Positions 49,151 through 59,532 are shown, counted from the stretch's first letter. The stretch is 64,000 nt of DNA from Rhodococcus qingshengii (GCF_021025955.1 NZ_JAJNCL010000005.1:124001-188000), one strand, 5' to 3'. Translations and numbers: made by a program. The notes: generated from the letters alone by a model not told the origin.

Positions 49151-49202
49151 CTTACGAGCGTAAGGCGGGCTTACACTTGTAAGGGTGACTTACGTATGTA
49201 AG
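49151..49202. promoter_or_regulatory. Three tandem CTTAC-N4-GTAAG operators at 19-bp spacing
   Basis: CTTACGAGCGTAAG (49151-49164), CTTACACTTGTAAG (49170-49183) and CTTACGTATGTAAG (49189-49202) share identical 5-bp arms with different 4-base centres. Their centres are exactly 19 bp apart. They lie between the truncated reductase gene and the divergent TetR gene, whose product is their likely ligand. Confidence 0.85.
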
Positions 49203-49238
49203 GTTGTCAGCGTATTCGTTCCGCCGAGGGGAGTCTGT

Positions 49239-49892
49239 GTGTCACGGCAACCGCGACAGTCGCTGAACAGAACTCGCGTGATCGAGGGTGCCATCCGAGT
49301 TGCCGACGCGGGTGGTGTCGAGGCCGTCACGATGCGACGGGTGGCCCAGGAGTTGGGCATCGAGGCGATGTCTCTCTACCACCACGTGCCCAACAAAGAT
49401 GCGATTCTCGACGGCGTCGTCGATGCGGTCTTCGAGGCGATCGACCTGCCCGACAGTGAGTGTTTGGATTGGCGAGATGCAATCCGTGGACGCGCCTATT
49501 CCGCTCGCAGAGTCCTGTCGCAGCACCGTTGGGCTCTCGGTCTGCTGGATTCGCGACGCAACCCTGGCTCTGCGACCCTGCGTCATCTCGACGCTGTGCT
49601 CGGAGTCCTCCGGAAGGCCGGGTTCACACTCCCGATGGCCGCCCACGGAGCCTCGCTGATCGACAGCTACATCGGCGGATATGTTCTCCAGGAGGCGAAT
49701 CTACCGATGAGCGCACCCGGCGATGTCGAAGAAGATGCGAGTGACATCCTCGAGCGCCTTCCTGTCGAAGAGTTGCCCTTCCTTCACGAGATGATCGTCG
49801 ACCACGGTCTGAGTTCGGCTTACGACCACACGAGTGAGTTCGCCTACGGTCTAGATCTCATCCTCGATGCGCTCGAGGCACGCCGAGGCTAG
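49239..49892 (+). CDS. TetR-family regulator (TetR class with C-terminal TetR_C_1-like domain)
   Basis: 217 residues from GTG 49239, with GAGGGGAG upstream; the longer frame would run through the operators. The helix-turn-helix (about 12-60) reads EGAIRVADAGGVEAVTMRRV, then AQELGIEAMSLYHHVPNKDAIL, which closely follows TetR itself (LYHHVPNK). The C-terminal region (about 80-215) resembles the tetracycline-repressor core. It probably represses its own gene and the opposite gene through the three operators. Its stop overlaps the hutG stop. Confidence 0.88.
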   Translation: MSRQPRQSLNRTRVIEGAIRVADAGGVEAVTMRRVAQELGIEAMSLYHHVPNKDAILDGVVDAVFEAIDLPDSECLDWRDAIRGRAYSARRVLSQHRWALGLLDSRRNPGSATLRHLDAVLGVLRKAGFTLPMAAHGASLIDSYIGGYVLQEANLPMSAPGDVEEDASDILERLPVEELPFLHEMIVDHGLSSAYDHTSEFAYGLDLILDALEARRG

Positions 49893-50857
49893 CGCTGAAT
49901 CGGCACGTGCTTCGTGACTATCCGGTGGATCAGGCGAGCAGCCGTTCGGGCAGTGCGATTGTCGACGTCCAGGCTCGGGTTCAGCTCGGCGACATCGAGA
50001 ACCGCGAGCTTGCCACTGGACGTGACTCGGTCACATACGTACTGGATGGTTTCCAGGCTGACACCGTAGGCCGCGGGTGCGCTGACGCCCGGCGCCACGG
50101 CGGCGGGAAGTACGTCGAGGTCGATGGTCAGGTAGACCAGATCGACGTCGTCGAGGAAGTCTGCGACGAACTGATCCACGACGCCTCGACCGATCACTCC
50201 GCATTCTTCGTCTAGTAGATGGCGAACGCCGAGACGGTGAGCCGTGTCGAACAGAGCAGTGGTGTTGCTCGGCTGGCTGATTCCGATCACGCTGTACTGA
50301 TGCGAGGTACCTGCCGCGGCTTCGTCCTCGGCGATCTGACGAAAGGGTGTGCCGGAGCTGGGGATCGGGTCGCCACGTAGGTCGAAGTGCGCGTCCAAGT
50401 TGAGGATTCCGAGTTTGGCTCCGGCGGTTCGCAACTCGGAGCCCGCGACGCCGAGGTATGTACCGTAGGCGATTTCGTGTCCTCCCCCGAGAACCACGGG
50501 GAAGTGTCCCGAATCGAGCGCAGCGCTGACGGCGTTCCCGAGTGCGGCTTGACCGGCCTCGAGTTCTTCACCCGACACGGCAACGGTTCCCGCGTCCTGA
50601 ATCTGCAGCGGTTCGGCCAGCGCCATGGAAGCCAACCCGGCTCGCAACGCGTCCGGGCCGTCCGCGGCACCGCGACGGCCTTTGTTGCGGCGGACTCCTT
50701 CGTCGCTGGAGAATCCGATCAGTACACAGTCACCGGGTGCGGTTTCGACTGAATACGGTTGCACGGCATGATGCCACCGCAGATGCTCGGCAGAGGTACC
50801 GTCGGAGCGCCCGGTCCACGGCTTGGGTTCGATGTCGACTGCGATCTGATGTGCCAC
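49889..50857 (-). CDS. hutG: Formimidoylglutamase
   Basis: 322 residues from a GTG with GGGAGG upstream. It is of the arginase/ureohydrolase fold with Mn-binding motifs VVLGGGHEIAYG, LNLDAHFDLR and LTIDLDVLPAAVAPGVSAPA. HutG hydrolyses N-formimidoyl-glutamate to glutamate and formamide, the last step of the four-step histidine pathway. It follows hutI by 23 bp. The order permease, hutU, hutI, hutG on one strand indicates a single operon ending here. Confidence 0.95.
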   Translation of the reverse strand: MAHQIAVDIEPKPWTGRSDGTSAEHLRWHHAVQPYSVETAPGDCVLIGFSSDEGVRRNKGRRGAADGPDALRAGLASMALAEPLQIQDAGTVAVSGEELEAGQAALGNAVSAALDSGHFPVVLGGGHEIAYGTYLGVAGSELRTAGAKLGILNLDAHFDLRGDPIPSSGTPFRQIAEDEAAAGTSHQYSVIGISQPSNTTALFDTAHRLGVRHLLDEECGVIGRGVVDQFVADFLDDVDLVYLTIDLDVLPAAVAPGVSAPAAYGVSLETIQYVCDRVTSSGKLAVLDVAELNPSLDVDNRTARTAARLIHRIVTKHVPIQR

Positions 50858-50880
50858 GACGGCCTCCCGGTGAGTGTATT

Positions 50881-52071
50881 TCAGTAGCTGGTGGCGAGTG
50901 CGCCGTTTTTCCAGACCTCGCGCACCAGAGACACACCCGGGCGGTAGGCGAGGTGGAGGTACGACGGTGCATCGAGCGCGATGGCGTCGGCACGTGTTCC
51001 GAGAGAAAGGGTTCCGACGTCGGTGCGTTGTAGCGCCCGGGCGCCACCTGCAGTGGCTGCCCAGACTGCCTCAGCGGGTGTCATGTGCATGTCTCGCACC
51101 GCAATTGCTATGCAGAACGGGAGGCTGGTGGTGTAGCAGGTGCCGGGATTGCAGTCGGCGCCAAGAGCTACGGTGACTCCGGCGTCCAGTAGTGCGCGGG
51201 CCTCGGGGTACTTGTTGCGGGTGGAGAAGTCGGCGCCGGGCAACAGTGTTGCGACGGTGGAACTCTGAGCCAGGGCGTCGATGTCCTCTGCGGTGACGTA
51301 GGTGACGTGGTCGACGGACGCGGCACCCATCTCGACGGCGAGCTGGACTCCTGGCCCTTCGCCTAGCTGGTTTCCGTGGACGCGGGGGATCAGTCCGGCG
51401 GCGACGCCTGCGCTCAGGACTGCATGTGCCTGTTCGCGGTTGAATGCTCCTCGCTCGCAGAAGACATCGATCCACTTCGCGTGTGGCGCACAGGCAGGGA
51501 TCATCTCGTCGCACGCCATGGCGACGTAATCATCGGCGCGGCCGGAATATTCGGGTGGTGGAACGTGGGCGGCCAGCAGTGTGACCTCGTCGGTGAACTG
51601 CCCGGCGATCAGCGCGCTGCGTAGTTCGCTCTCGGTGTTCTGCCCGTACCCGGTCTTGCATTCGACGGTTGTGCTGCCCGAGCGCAGGGATTCGTCGAGT
51701 AGGCGCCGAACATTGGCCTGCAATTGCTCGTCGGTGGCCGAGCGCGTCGCTTCGATGGTGTTGCGAATGCCGCCGGCGGCGTACTTTTCACCCGCCATGC
51801 GAGCCGCGAATTCCTCGGCCCGCTCGCCACCGAACACCAGGTGTGAGTGACTCTCCACGAAGCCGGGAAGCAGGGCCCGACCGCCGATATCCTGACCGAT
51901 ATCGGCAGCCGGGGCGTCGGCGGAATCGCCGACCCAAGCAACAACGCCGTCGTCGAAGACGATTGCCGCGTCGTGTCGTACGCCCAGCTTGCCCTCACCC
52001 AGAGTCGGGTCATTGGTGACGAGGGTTCCGATGTTGGTCAGAACTGTGGTTCGAGAACCATTCGTGGTCAA
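50881..52071 (-). CDS. hutI: Imidazolonepropionase
   Basis: 396 residues, starting at a TTG in this frame (TTGACCACG) with AGGA upstream. Amidohydrolase-superfamily metal motifs: [14 protein letters not shown] (HxH), the His in [21 protein letters not shown], the conserved DHVTYVT and [10 protein letters not shown]. It opens the imidazolone ring of 4-imidazolone-5-propanoate to N-formimidoyl-glutamate. It lies between hutU and hutG, 37 bp and 23 bp away, and is cotranscribed. Confidence 0.95.
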   Translation of the reverse strand: MTTNGSRTTVLTNIGTLVTNDPTLGEGKLGVRHDAAIVFDDGVVAWVGDSADAPAADIGQDIGGRALLPGFVESHSHLVFGGERAEEFAARMAGEKYAAGGIRNTIEATRSATDEQLQANVRRLLDESLRSGSTTVECKTGYGQNTESELRSALIAGQFTDEVTLLAAHVPPPEYSGRADDYVAMACDEMIPACAPHAKWIDVFCERGAFNREQAHAVLSAGVAAGLIPRVHGNQLGEGPGVQLAVEMGAASVDHVTYVTAEDIDALAQSSTVATLLPGADFSTRNKYPEARALLDAGVTVALGADCNPGTCYTTSLPFCIAIAVRDMHMTPAEAVWAATAGGARALQRTDVGTLSLGTRADAIALDAPSYLHLAYRPGVSLVREVWKNGALATSY

Positions 52072-52108
52072 TGTAATTCCTAACTCAGGGTGAGGTGGTG
52101 GAGCTGTT

Positions 52109-53782
52109 TCAGTTCTCGGTCATCGGGATACGGACGCCGCGCGTGGCTGCCGTGTCGATGGCGTGGTCGTATCCTGCATCCGCATGCCGAATGACGCCCA
52201 TACCGGGGTCGTTGGTGAGAACTGCTTCGAGCTTCTTTGCTGCGAGTTCGGTGCCGTCGGCAATGCACACCTGACCCGCGTGGATGGAGCGTCCCATACC
52301 GACACCGCCGCCCTGGTGAAGTGAAACCCACGAAGCGCCGGACGCGGTATTGACCAGAGCGTTGAGCAGCGGCCAGTCGGCGATGGCGTCGGACCCGTCG
52401 ATCATCGATTCGGTTTCGCGGTACGGCGAGGCGACCGATCCTGAGTCGAGGTGATCGCGGCCGATGGCGATCGGTGCGGACAGCTCGCCCGAGGCGACCA
52501 TCTCGTTGAACTTGAGGCCGGCGAGGTGACGCTCACCGTATCCGAGCCAGCAGATGCGGGCCGGAAGGCCTTCGAAGGCAACCTTTTCGCCGGCCATAGT
52601 GATCCAGCGACGCAGGTGCTCGTTCTCGGGGAAGAGTTCGAGGATGGCCTTGTCGGTGGCCTCGATGTCCTTGGGATCACCCGAGAGCGCTGCCCAGCGG
52701 AAGGGGCCGAGGCCTTCTTCGAAGAGCGGGCGGATGTAAGCGGGAACGAATCCGGGGAAGTCGAAAGCGCGGTCGTAGCCGGCCTTGCGGGCTTCGTCGC
52801 GGATGGAGTTGCCGTAGTCGAACACCTCGGCGCCGGCGTCCATGAATCCGACCATGGCCTTGACGTGGGCGGCCATCGCGTTGCGGGAATCTTCGGTGAA
52901 CTTCTGCGGATCCTTCTCCGACATGATCTTCATGTCGGGGAAGTCGATCCCGATCGGCAGGTAGGCGAGTGGATCGTGCGCCGAGGTCTGGTCGGTCACG
53001 ATGTCGATGGGGGCCTTCATCTCCAGCAGCGCGGGGAAGATCTCTGCCGCATTGCCTTCGAGGCCGATGGAGAGCGGCTTCTTGGCATCGCGGGCCGCTG
53101 TCGCCAGTTCGAGCGCGTGCTCGATGCTGTCTGCCTTGGTGTCGAGGTACTTGTGGGCGATACGACGGTCGATGCGGGTGATGTCGCAGTCGACACAGAT
53201 CGCGACACCGTCGTTCATCGTGACGGCGAGTGGCTGAGCGCCGCCCATGCCGCCGAGACCTGCAGTGAGGGTGATGGTTCCGGCGAGTGAGCCGTTGTAG
53301 CGCTTCTTCGCGATGGCGCCGAAGGTCTCGTAGGTGCCCTGCAGGATTCCCTGCGTGCCGATGTAAATCCAGGAGCCGGCGGTCATCTGGCCGTACATGG
53401 TCAGGCCGAGGTCTTCGAGACGGCGGAACTCCTCCCAGTTGGCCCAGTCACCGACAAGGTTGGAGTTGGCGATCAGCACTCGAGGTGCCCACTCGTTGGT
53501 GCGGAAGACACCGACCGGCTTGCCGGACTGCACCAGCATGGTCTCGTCGTTCTTCAGCGTCTTCAGCGTGGCGACCATGGCGTCGAATGCGGCCCAACTA
53601 CGTGCTGCGCGACCGGTTCCGCCGTAGACGACGAGGCTGTCCGGGTGCTCGGCAACATCGGGATCGAGGTTGTTCATGAGCATGCGCAGGGCGCCCTCCT
53701 GCTGCCAACCGAGCGTCGTGAGCTCGGGGCCGCGGGGAGCGCGGACGGGGCGCGGCTCGTGGCCGGGGGTGCTGATTTCCAT
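52109..53782 (-). CDS. hutU: Urocanate hydratase
   Basis: 557 residues from [13 protein letters not shown], with AAGGAGAACACA before the ATG; the frame is open far upstream within the permease, but that is not coding. Urocanase landmarks: [38 protein letters not shown] in parts, [16 protein letters not shown] (NAD-binding), [13 protein letters not shown], and a catalytic-type [20 protein letters not shown] segment. It uses tightly bound NAD+ as an electrophile to hydrate urocanate to imidazolonepropionate. Confidence 0.96.
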   Translation of the reverse strand: MEISTPGHEPRPVRAPRGPELTTLGWQQEGALRMLMNNLDPDVAEHPDSLVVYGGTGRAARSWAAFDAMVATLKTLKNDETMLVQSGKPVGVFRTNEWAPRVLIANSNLVGDWANWEEFRRLEDLGLTMYGQMTAGSWIYIGTQGILQGTYETFGAIAKKRYNGSLAGTITLTAGLGGMGGAQPLAVTMNDGVAICVDCDITRIDRRIAHKYLDTKADSIEHALELATAARDAKKPLSIGLEGNAAEIFPALLEMKAPIDIVTDQTSAHDPLAYLPIGIDFPDMKIMSEKDPQKFTEDSRNAMAAHVKAMVGFMDAGAEVFDYGNSIRDEARKAGYDRAFDFPGFVPAYIRPLFEEGLGPFRWAALSGDPKDIEATDKAILELFPENEHLRRWITMAGEKVAFEGLPARICWLGYGERHLAGLKFNEMVASGELSAPIAIGRDHLDSGSVASPYRETESMIDGSDAIADWPLLNALVNTASGASWVSLHQGGGVGMGRSIHAGQVCIADGTELAAKKLEAVLTNDPGMGVIRHADAGYDHAIDTAATRGVRIPMTEN

Positions 53783-53841
53783 TGTGTTCTCCTTGCTCGC
53801 TGAAGTTCCAGCTGTACTGAAGTTCGAAAAGTGTTGGGGGA

Positions 53842-55278
53842 TCAGACGCGAGAGTCGGTCATCGTGGTGTGATCGGGGTAGATCATCGACGCAGGCGGAT
53901 TGCTGGTGCGCTTGGCGAGTGGGTAGTAGATCAGGCCGGTGAATACGATCCCGACGATCCAAGAGATGTCGGCGCCGCCGAGCATGTCCGTGACGGGGCC
54001 GGTGTACATCTTCTGTGCGAGGAACGGGATCTGGGCGAGAACACCTGCGGCGTAGCAGGCCAAGGCAGTGAAGTTCCAGGCTCCGTATCGACCGTTGACG
54101 TCGTAGAGCGCCGGAATGTCGATGCGCTCCTTGGAGATCAGGTAGTAGTCGATCAGATTGATCGCACTCCACGGCGTGAACACCATCAGCAACACCAGGA
54201 CGAAGTTCTTGAAGTTGTCCAGGAAGTCGGCGCTGGCGGCGATCGCGATCAGTACCGAGATCGCAGTGAAACCGAGGATGTAGAGGGTGCGTGCGGTGCT
54301 CGAGATTCGTGACTGTCCGTTGAAGGCTGTGACGGTGGTCAGAATCGACATGAATCCGCCGTAGGCGTTGAGCACGTTCACCGTCAGCTTGCCGACCAGG
54401 ATGACGAAGTAGATCAGGAAGGCGATGGCGGCCGGCCCGGCCAGGTCTCCCATGAAACCGACCTGGTTACCCAGAAACGCATCACCGGCGCAGGCCGCGA
54501 CGAGGACGCCGAAGGTCATGGACCACTGCGATCCGATGACGCTGCCGAGGAACGTCGACCAGAAGGTGGTGCTCTCGGAGGTGCTGCGCGGCAGGTAACG
54601 CGAGTAATCGGCGACATACGGGCCGAAGGTGAGCTGCCAACCGGCACCCAACGAGATCGCGAGCAGGAAGGTGACGATGTCGAAGCCCTTGATGCCGACG
54701 AACGAGGCGACGTCGTACTCGAGGAACAGTCGAACGGCCAGGTAGGAGAATCCGACGATGCCGACGACGGTCGCGACCTTGCCGACGATGTGGATGAGCT
54801 TGTAGCCGGTGACGGCGACGAATGCGGTGAGGAGACCGAAGACGACGATGCCGACGGTGGGGCTGTCGATGTGCAGGATCTTGTTGACGGCTTGTCCGGC
54901 CAACACGGTGCCCGTGGCAGCGAAGCCGAGGTACATCAAAATGACGAGAACGAGCGGGACGACGGCTCCCTTGACACCGAACTGTGCGCGACTCGAGATC
55001 ATCTGGGGGAGGCCCATGCGCGGGCCCTGTGCGGAGTGCAGCGCCATGACAGCGCCACCGAAGATATTGCCGATCAGAAGTCCGACGATCGCCCAGATGG
55101 CGTCGGCGCCGAATACGACGGCGAGGGCACCGTCGACGATTGCAGTGATCTGCATGTTGGCGCCGAACCAGAGAGTGAACTGGCTGCGCGGGGTGCCGTG
55201 TCGTTCTGCATCCGGGACGACGTCGATTGTGCGTCGTTCCGGAGTGAGGATGACCTCGGCCGGTCCATCGTGAGTCAT
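53842..55278 (-). CDS. NCS1-family permease (cytosine permease-like), probable hut transporter
   Basis: 478 residues with about 12 membrane segments. The family start [20 protein letters not shown], then [20 protein letters not shown], and [14 protein letters not shown] are typical of NCS1 nucleobase/allantoin permeases. It heads the hutU-hutI-hutG operon, so it most likely imports histidine, urocanate or imidazole derivatives rather than cytosine. Its promoter carries a 16-bp palindrome similar to HutC-type sites. Start ATG at 55278. Confidence 0.88.
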   Translation of the reverse strand: MTHDGPAEVILTPERRTIDVVPDAERHGTPRSQFTLWFGANMQITAIVDGALAVVFGADAIWAIVGLLIGNIFGGAVMALHSAQGPRMGLPQMISSRAQFGVKGAVVPLVLVILMYLGFAATGTVLAGQAVNKILHIDSPTVGIVVFGLLTAFVAVTGYKLIHIVGKVATVVGIVGFSYLAVRLFLEYDVASFVGIKGFDIVTFLLAISLGAGWQLTFGPYVADYSRYLPRSTSESTTFWSTFLGSVIGSQWSMTFGVLVAACAGDAFLGNQVGFMGDLAGPAAIAFLIYFVILVGKLTVNVLNAYGGFMSILTTVTAFNGQSRISSTARTLYILGFTAISVLIAIAASADFLDNFKNFVLVLLMVFTPWSAINLIDYYLISKERIDIPALYDVNGRYGAWNFTALACYAAGVLAQIPFLAQKMYTGPVTDMLGGADISWIVGIVFTGLIYYPLAKRTSNPPASMIYPDHTTMTDSRV

Positions 55279-55404
55279 AGGCCTGTCTTTCTGCTGCGAG
55301 CCCGTCGAGCGACGGAATCGACGTCGGGGTATTGCCCACCTTCTTCGTGCTTTGTGCCTGTTGCTCGGCGCTCTGTGCGCTGGGTCACTGTCACTGCGGA
55401 TAAA

Positions 55405-55427
55405 TGTATATGCCTGTATATACAGGC
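55405..55427. promoter_or_regulatory. HutC-like palindrome upstream of the NCS1 permease
   Basis: GCCTGTATATACAGGC (55412-55427) is a perfect 16-bp palindrome, with an additional TGTATAT at 55405-55411. TGTATATACA matches the core used by GntR/HutC repressors in other bacteria. No GntR gene is close by, so the cognate regulator is elsewhere or is another family. Confidence 0.55.
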
Positions 55428-55480
55428 GTCAATACCCGGAACCCGTTTTCACGTAAATGCTGTGTAACACCACTCGGGAA

Positions 55481-56845
55481 TCAGAAACCCTTACCCGGGT
55501 TGAGGATTCCGAGCGGATCGAAAGCGGACTTGATCGATCGGTGCAGTTGCATGCTGTCCTCGCCGAGTTCGAGTGACAGCCAGCGACGCTTCAGAACGCC
55601 GACGCCGTGCTCTCCGGTCAGAGTTCCGCCGAGTTGGAGGGCATGCCGGAAGACCTCGTCGGCGGCGGTCCACACCGCTTCGGGGACCGAGCCGTCTTCG
55701 GTGCGGTCGAATACGAACGTCGGGTGGACGTTGCCGTCACCCGCATGGGCGACCGTCATGATCTTCACCGAGTGCTCGGCAGCGGCCCGGTCGATACTTT
55801 CGAGCATGTCGGGCAGTTTCGACCGCGGAACTCCGACGTCTTCCACGAGGCATTGCCCGAGACGTTCGGACGCCGGGTAGGCGAGCCGGCGGATCTCGAG
55901 TAGTTGTGCGGCTTCCGATGCGTCCTGCGAGACGGCGACAAAATCGGCGCCGGCCTGCTCGAAGTGTTTCTGCATCGCCGCTGCTGCTGCTTCGGCGTCG
56001 ACCCCGTCTGTCTGCGCGATCAGCATCGCGGCAGTGTTGTCCTCCAATCCGATTCGTTTCCAGTCGTCGACTGCGCGAAGCGTTGCTTGATCGATCAGTT
56101 CGAGCAGGCTCGGCCCGATCCCGTCACGAACGACCGCGGCAACTGCGTCCGCTGCGGAGCGGAGAGAATCGAAACTGCCGACGACGGTGACCGGTGCTCT
56201 CTTGGGTTTGGGCTGAAGCTTGAGTGTGGCGCTCGTGACGACTCCGAGAGTTCCTTCCGAACCGACGAGAAGGCTCGTCAGGTCGTATCCCGCAACACCT
56301 TTGACGGTCCTTCGGCCCGTTCGCACGATCCGCCCGTCAGCGAGTACCACCTCGAGGCCCAAGACTGAATCGCGGGTGACGCCGTACTTCACGCATCGAA
56401 GTCCACCAGCGTTGGTGGCGATGTTCCCGCCGATCGTGGAGATCTCGAAACTGCTCGGATCCGGGGCGTACATCAGCCCGTACTCGTCTGCGGCTCGGCT
56501 GATGTCGGCGTTGATCACCCCGGCCTCCACGACAGCGAGCTGATCGTCCGGATTGACCTCGAGAATCGAGCGCATGCGAGTGGTCGAGATGACCAGGCAG
56601 CCCTCGACGGCTGCCCCGCCGCCCGCCAAACCGGTTCCCGCACCGCGGGTTACCACCGGGATACGGTGAGCAGTAGCCCATTTCAGAGCCTCGGAAATGT
56701 CGGCCGCTGTTTCGGCGAGCATGACGGCTACCGGATGGCCGGGTTCGGCGAGATGAGCCTCGTCGCGACGGTACGAGTCCATTACCGCCGGGTCGGTGAT
56801 CAGGCGACTCGAACCGATCGACCGAGCAAGTTCGTGGACGGACAT
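55481..56845 (-). CDS. FAD-binding oxidase, GlcD/D-lactate dehydrogenase type
   Basis: 454 residues, ATG with GGAGAAAAGA upstream. The PCMH-type FAD domain has VVTRGAGTGLAGGGAA and the covalent/pyrophosphate segment APDPSSFEISTIGGNIATNAGG. The C-terminal domain has VAHAGDGNVHP and LTGEHGVGVLK, the metal-ligating pattern of D-2-hydroxyacid dehydrogenases (GlcD, D-lactate, D-2-hydroxyglutarate). It oxidises a 2-hydroxy acid to the 2-keto acid. Sitting after the aminotransferase and hutH suggests that imidazolelactate could be its substrate, but this is only inference. Confidence 0.85.
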   Translation of the reverse strand: MSVHELARSIGSSRLITDPAVMDSYRRDEAHLAEPGHPVAVMLAETAADISEALKWATAHRIPVVTRGAGTGLAGGGAAVEGCLVISTTRMRSILEVNPDDQLAVVEAGVINADISRAADEYGLMYAPDPSSFEISTIGGNIATNAGGLRCVKYGVTRDSVLGLEVVLADGRIVRTGRRTVKGVAGYDLTSLLVGSEGTLGVVTSATLKLQPKPKRAPVTVVGSFDSLRSAADAVAAVVRDGIGPSLLELIDQATLRAVDDWKRIGLEDNTAAMLIAQTDGVDAEAAAAAMQKHFEQAGADFVAVSQDASEAAQLLEIRRLAYPASERLGQCLVEDVGVPRSKLPDMLESIDRAAAEHSVKIMTVAHAGDGNVHPTFVFDRTEDGSVPEAVWTAADEVFRHALQLGGTLTGEHGVGVLKRRWLSLELGEDSMQLHRSIKSAFDPLGILNPGKGF

Positions 56846-56861
56846 TCTTTTCTCCAGTCGG

Positions 56862-57935
56862 TCAAAGGTTGTGTGCGAGAGCGTCCACAGCAGAGATCAC
56901 GGCGTCTTCTGCGGCCCGCTCGCCGACGGTGACCCGAACCCCCTCACGAGGGAACATCCGGACCGAGACACCCTGGGCGACGCAAGCCGCTTCGAGTGCA
57001 GAAGCTCTCTCGCCGACAGGGATCCAGACGAAGTTGGCTCCGCTGGGGACGGACTCGACGCCGCGCAGAGCCAATTGCTCACGTAGGTGAGCGCGACCCT
57101 CGGTTACCGTTTCGACTATCGAATCGGTGTGCGCCGGATCGGTCAACGCTGCGCAGGCCGCGGCCTCGGCAACTGCGCTGAGTCCGAAGGGGGGCGCCGC
57201 GCTACGAAGGTCCGCTGCAATCGCCGAGTTGGTGATGGCATAGCCGGCACGCAGGCCGGCCAATCCGTAAGCCTTGGAGAAGGTTCGGAAGACGACGATG
57301 TTGGGAAAGGCTCGAAGCAGGTCGACGCCGTCGACATCGCTGGTCGCGAACTCCCGGTAAGCCTCGTCCAGAAGGATGAGGACGTCACCTGGGATCGAGC
57401 GGGCGAACGAGACGAACTCCGCGGTCGAGAACTCGCTTCCGGTTGGATTGTTGGGGTTGCAGACGAGTACCGCGCGGGTCTGCGGAGTCACGGCTGCCGC
57501 CATCGCACTCAGATCGTGCCGATGTTCGGAATCGAGTGCGACAGGTACACCGCTCGCTCCGGCGATTCCGATCAGAATCGGGTACGCCTCGTAGCTGCGC
57601 CACGGGTAGACGACTTCGGTGCCCGGGCCCGTGTATGCGGTCAATACCTGCTGGAGCAGTGCCAACGAACCGGCGCCGACCAATACCTGGTCGTCGTCGA
57701 CGCCCAGGCGATCGCTCAACCGGGCGATGAGCGTGTCGCCGAACAGCGACGGATACAAGTGTGAGTGTGCGGCCGCGAGATTGACGGCCTCGAGAATCGC
57801 CGCCGAGGGTGCAACCGTCGACTCGTTGCTCGACGCCCGCCACCGAACCTGCTCGAGGCCGGCGGCTTTGGAGTATCGGGGGAGTGCTTCGATTTCAGAT
57901 CGGGGGCGAGGCCTCAGCGCTCCGGGCGCGGTCAT
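56862..57935 (-). CDS. HisC-like aminotransferase (fold-type I PLP)
   Basis: 357 residues from MTAPGALRPRPRSEIEAL, with the ATG overlapping the hutH stop. Signature pieces: SSNESTVAPSAAILEAV, ALLQQVLTAY, VLVCNPNNPTGSEFS, LLDEAYREFA and the PLP lysine in FRTFSKAYGLAGLRAGYA. The nearest families are histidinol-phosphate and aromatic aminotransferases. In a histidine-degradation operon it could transaminate histidine to imidazolepyruvate, a route parallel to hutH, with the adjacent oxidase acting on imidazolelactate. A biosynthetic HisC role is less likely in this context. Confidence 0.85.
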   Translation of the reverse strand: MTAPGALRPRPRSEIEALPRYSKAAGLEQVRWRASSNESTVAPSAAILEAVNLAAAHSHLYPSLFGDTLIARLSDRLGVDDDQVLVGAGSLALLQQVLTAYTGPGTEVVYPWRSYEAYPILIGIAGASGVPVALDSEHRHDLSAMAAAVTPQTRAVLVCNPNNPTGSEFSTAEFVSFARSIPGDVLILLDEAYREFATSDVDGVDLLRAFPNIVVFRTFSKAYGLAGLRAGYAITNSAIAADLRSAAPPFGLSAVAEAAACAALTDPAHTDSIVETVTEGRAHLREQLALRGVESVPSGANFVWIPVGERASALEAACVAQGVSVRMFPREGVRVTVGERAAEDAVISAVDALAHNL

Positions 57936-59500
57936 GCCAGGGCACCGATCGCGTTCTCCGCGGCCGCAACGAGTGCGCCGGATGCCGCCAAGTCCACCGC
58001 CGCCTCGATCTCGGGGGACAGGAAGCGATCGGTACCCGGACCCTGCACCTTCTCGCGTAGCGTCCGAAGAACCGCTCCGGTGGCGGGGGAGGGCTCGAGT
58101 GGGGACCGGAGATCGATTCCTCGTGCTGCAGTCAATATCTCGATGGCGAGAACCCGGGTGAGACCGTCGATGGACCGGCGGAGCTTGCGTGCACCCGACC
58201 ATCCCATGGAGACGTGATCTTCCTGCATGGCCGAGGAAGGAATCGAATCGACGCTGGCGGGGCTCGCGAGTCGCTTGAGTTCGGACACGACGGCAGCTTG
58301 CGTGTACTGCGCGATCATCAGTCCGCTGTCGACTCCGGGGTCGTCGGCGAGGAAGGGAGTCAGGCCGTGATTGCGCGCAACGTCGAGGAAGCGGTCGGTG
58401 CGGCGTTCGCTGATGCCCGCGACGTCCGCGGTCACGATGGCGAGGAAGTCCAAGACGTAGGCCACGGGAGCGCCGTGGAAGTTGCCGTTCGACCGAACCC
58501 GACCGTCGAGGGTGACAACGGGATTGTCTACAGCACTGGCCAATTCGCGTCCGGCGACGAGGCGGGCATGATCGACGGTGTCACGTGCGCCGCCAGCGAC
58601 CTGCGGAGCGCACCGCAGTGAGTACGCGTCCTGAACCCTGGTGCAGTCTGGGCCCGCATGGCTGGCGACGATCGGGGAGTCGGCCAGCAGTCGCACCATG
58701 TTCGAGGCCGCTGCACCCTGTCCGGGGTGGGGGCGAAGCGCCTGAAGATCTGCGGCGAATACCTGATCGGTGCCGAGCAGACCCTCCACGCTCATCGCGG
58801 CAGCGATGTCGGCCAGCTTGAGTAGATGATCGAGATCGGTGATCGCGAGTGCCAATTGGCCGAGCATCCCGTCGGTACCGTTGATCAGTGCGAGGCCTTC
58901 CTTCTCGGCCAGAACCACCGGTTCGAGGCCATGGTCGGCCAATGCCGTTGCCGCATCGGTGAGTTCACCGTCGGCGGTGCGAACGGAACCTTCACCGATG
59001 ATTGCCATCGCCACGTGCGCCAGTGGTGCCAGATCTCCCGAGCATCCGAGGCTGCCGTATTCGTGCACCACCGGAGTGATGCCTGCGGTGAGTAGGTCGG
59101 CGTACGCCTGCGCGACCACGGGGCGCACTCCGGTCCGTCCGGTAGCGAGCGTCGACAGGCGTAGGAGCATCAAGGCCCGGATCACTTCGCGTTCGACCTC
59201 CGGCCCCGAACCTGCCGCATGCGAGCGGATCAGGCTGCGCTGCAACTGCGTCCGCAGATGCTCCGGGATGTGCCGGGTGGCAAGCGCGCCGAATCCCGTG
59301 GAAACTCCGTACACCGGCGTGGGGTCTGCGGCCAGGGCTTCGATGCGTGCACGACTTTCGGCGATCGCGGCGAGGGACTCGGCGGTCAACGCGACGCCGT
59401 AACCGTTTCGTGCGACGTCGACGACGTCGGCGATGGTGACAGCGCCGATTCCGACCTGGATGGTTCGGGTGGCTGTTCGGGCAGCAGGGGTGGCGTTCAT
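57932..59500 (-). CDS. hutH: Histidine ammonia-lyase
   Basis: 522 residues, ATG with GGAG upstream. The conserved MIO segment is EYGSLGCSGDLAPLAH; the Cys-Ser-Gly triplet (153-155) replaces Ala-Ser-Gly and is, as I recall, normal in actinobacterial HutH. Y-G-V-S-T-GFGALATRHIPEH is intact, as are LALINGTDGMLGQLA and LQEDHVSMG-type sequence (SSAMQEDHVSMGW). It removes ammonia from histidine to give urocanate. It starts the leftward operon with the aminotransferase and FAD oxidase; two palindromes precede it. Confidence 0.95.
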   Translation of the reverse strand: MNATPAARTATRTIQVGIGAVTIADVVDVARNGYGVALTAESLAAIAESRARIEALAADPTPVYGVSTGFGALATRHIPEHLRTQLQRSLIRSHAAGSGPEVEREVIRALMLLRLSTLATGRTGVRPVVAQAYADLLTAGITPVVHEYGSLGCSGDLAPLAHVAMAIIGEGSVRTADGELTDAATALADHGLEPVVLAEKEGLALINGTDGMLGQLALAITDLDHLLKLADIAAAMSVEGLLGTDQVFAADLQALRPHPGQGAAASNMVRLLADSPIVASHAGPDCTRVQDAYSLRCAPQVAGGARDTVDHARLVAGRELASAVDNPVVTLDGRVRSNGNFHGAPVAYVLDFLAIVTADVAGISERRTDRFLDVARNHGLTPFLADDPGVDSGLMIAQYTQAAVVSELKRLASPASVDSIPSSAMQEDHVSMGWSGARKLRRSIDGLTRVLAIEILTAARGIDLRSPLEPSPATGAVLRTLREKVQGPGTDRFLSPEIEAAVDLAASGALVAAAENAIGALA

Positions 59501-59532
59501 GGGACTCCAATGATGCGGCAGTGATTCAACAA

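Noticed and set aside
52109-54172. Extended upstream reading of the hutU frame
   Set aside because: The extra 130 codons overlap the permease; homology begins at MEISTPGHE, which has a strong ribosome site.
57932-59500. Cys-Ser-Gly instead of Ala-Ser-Gly in the HutH MIO triplet
   Set aside because: I recall Cys-Ser-Gly from other actinobacterial HutH proteins, so this is a family variant rather than a defect.
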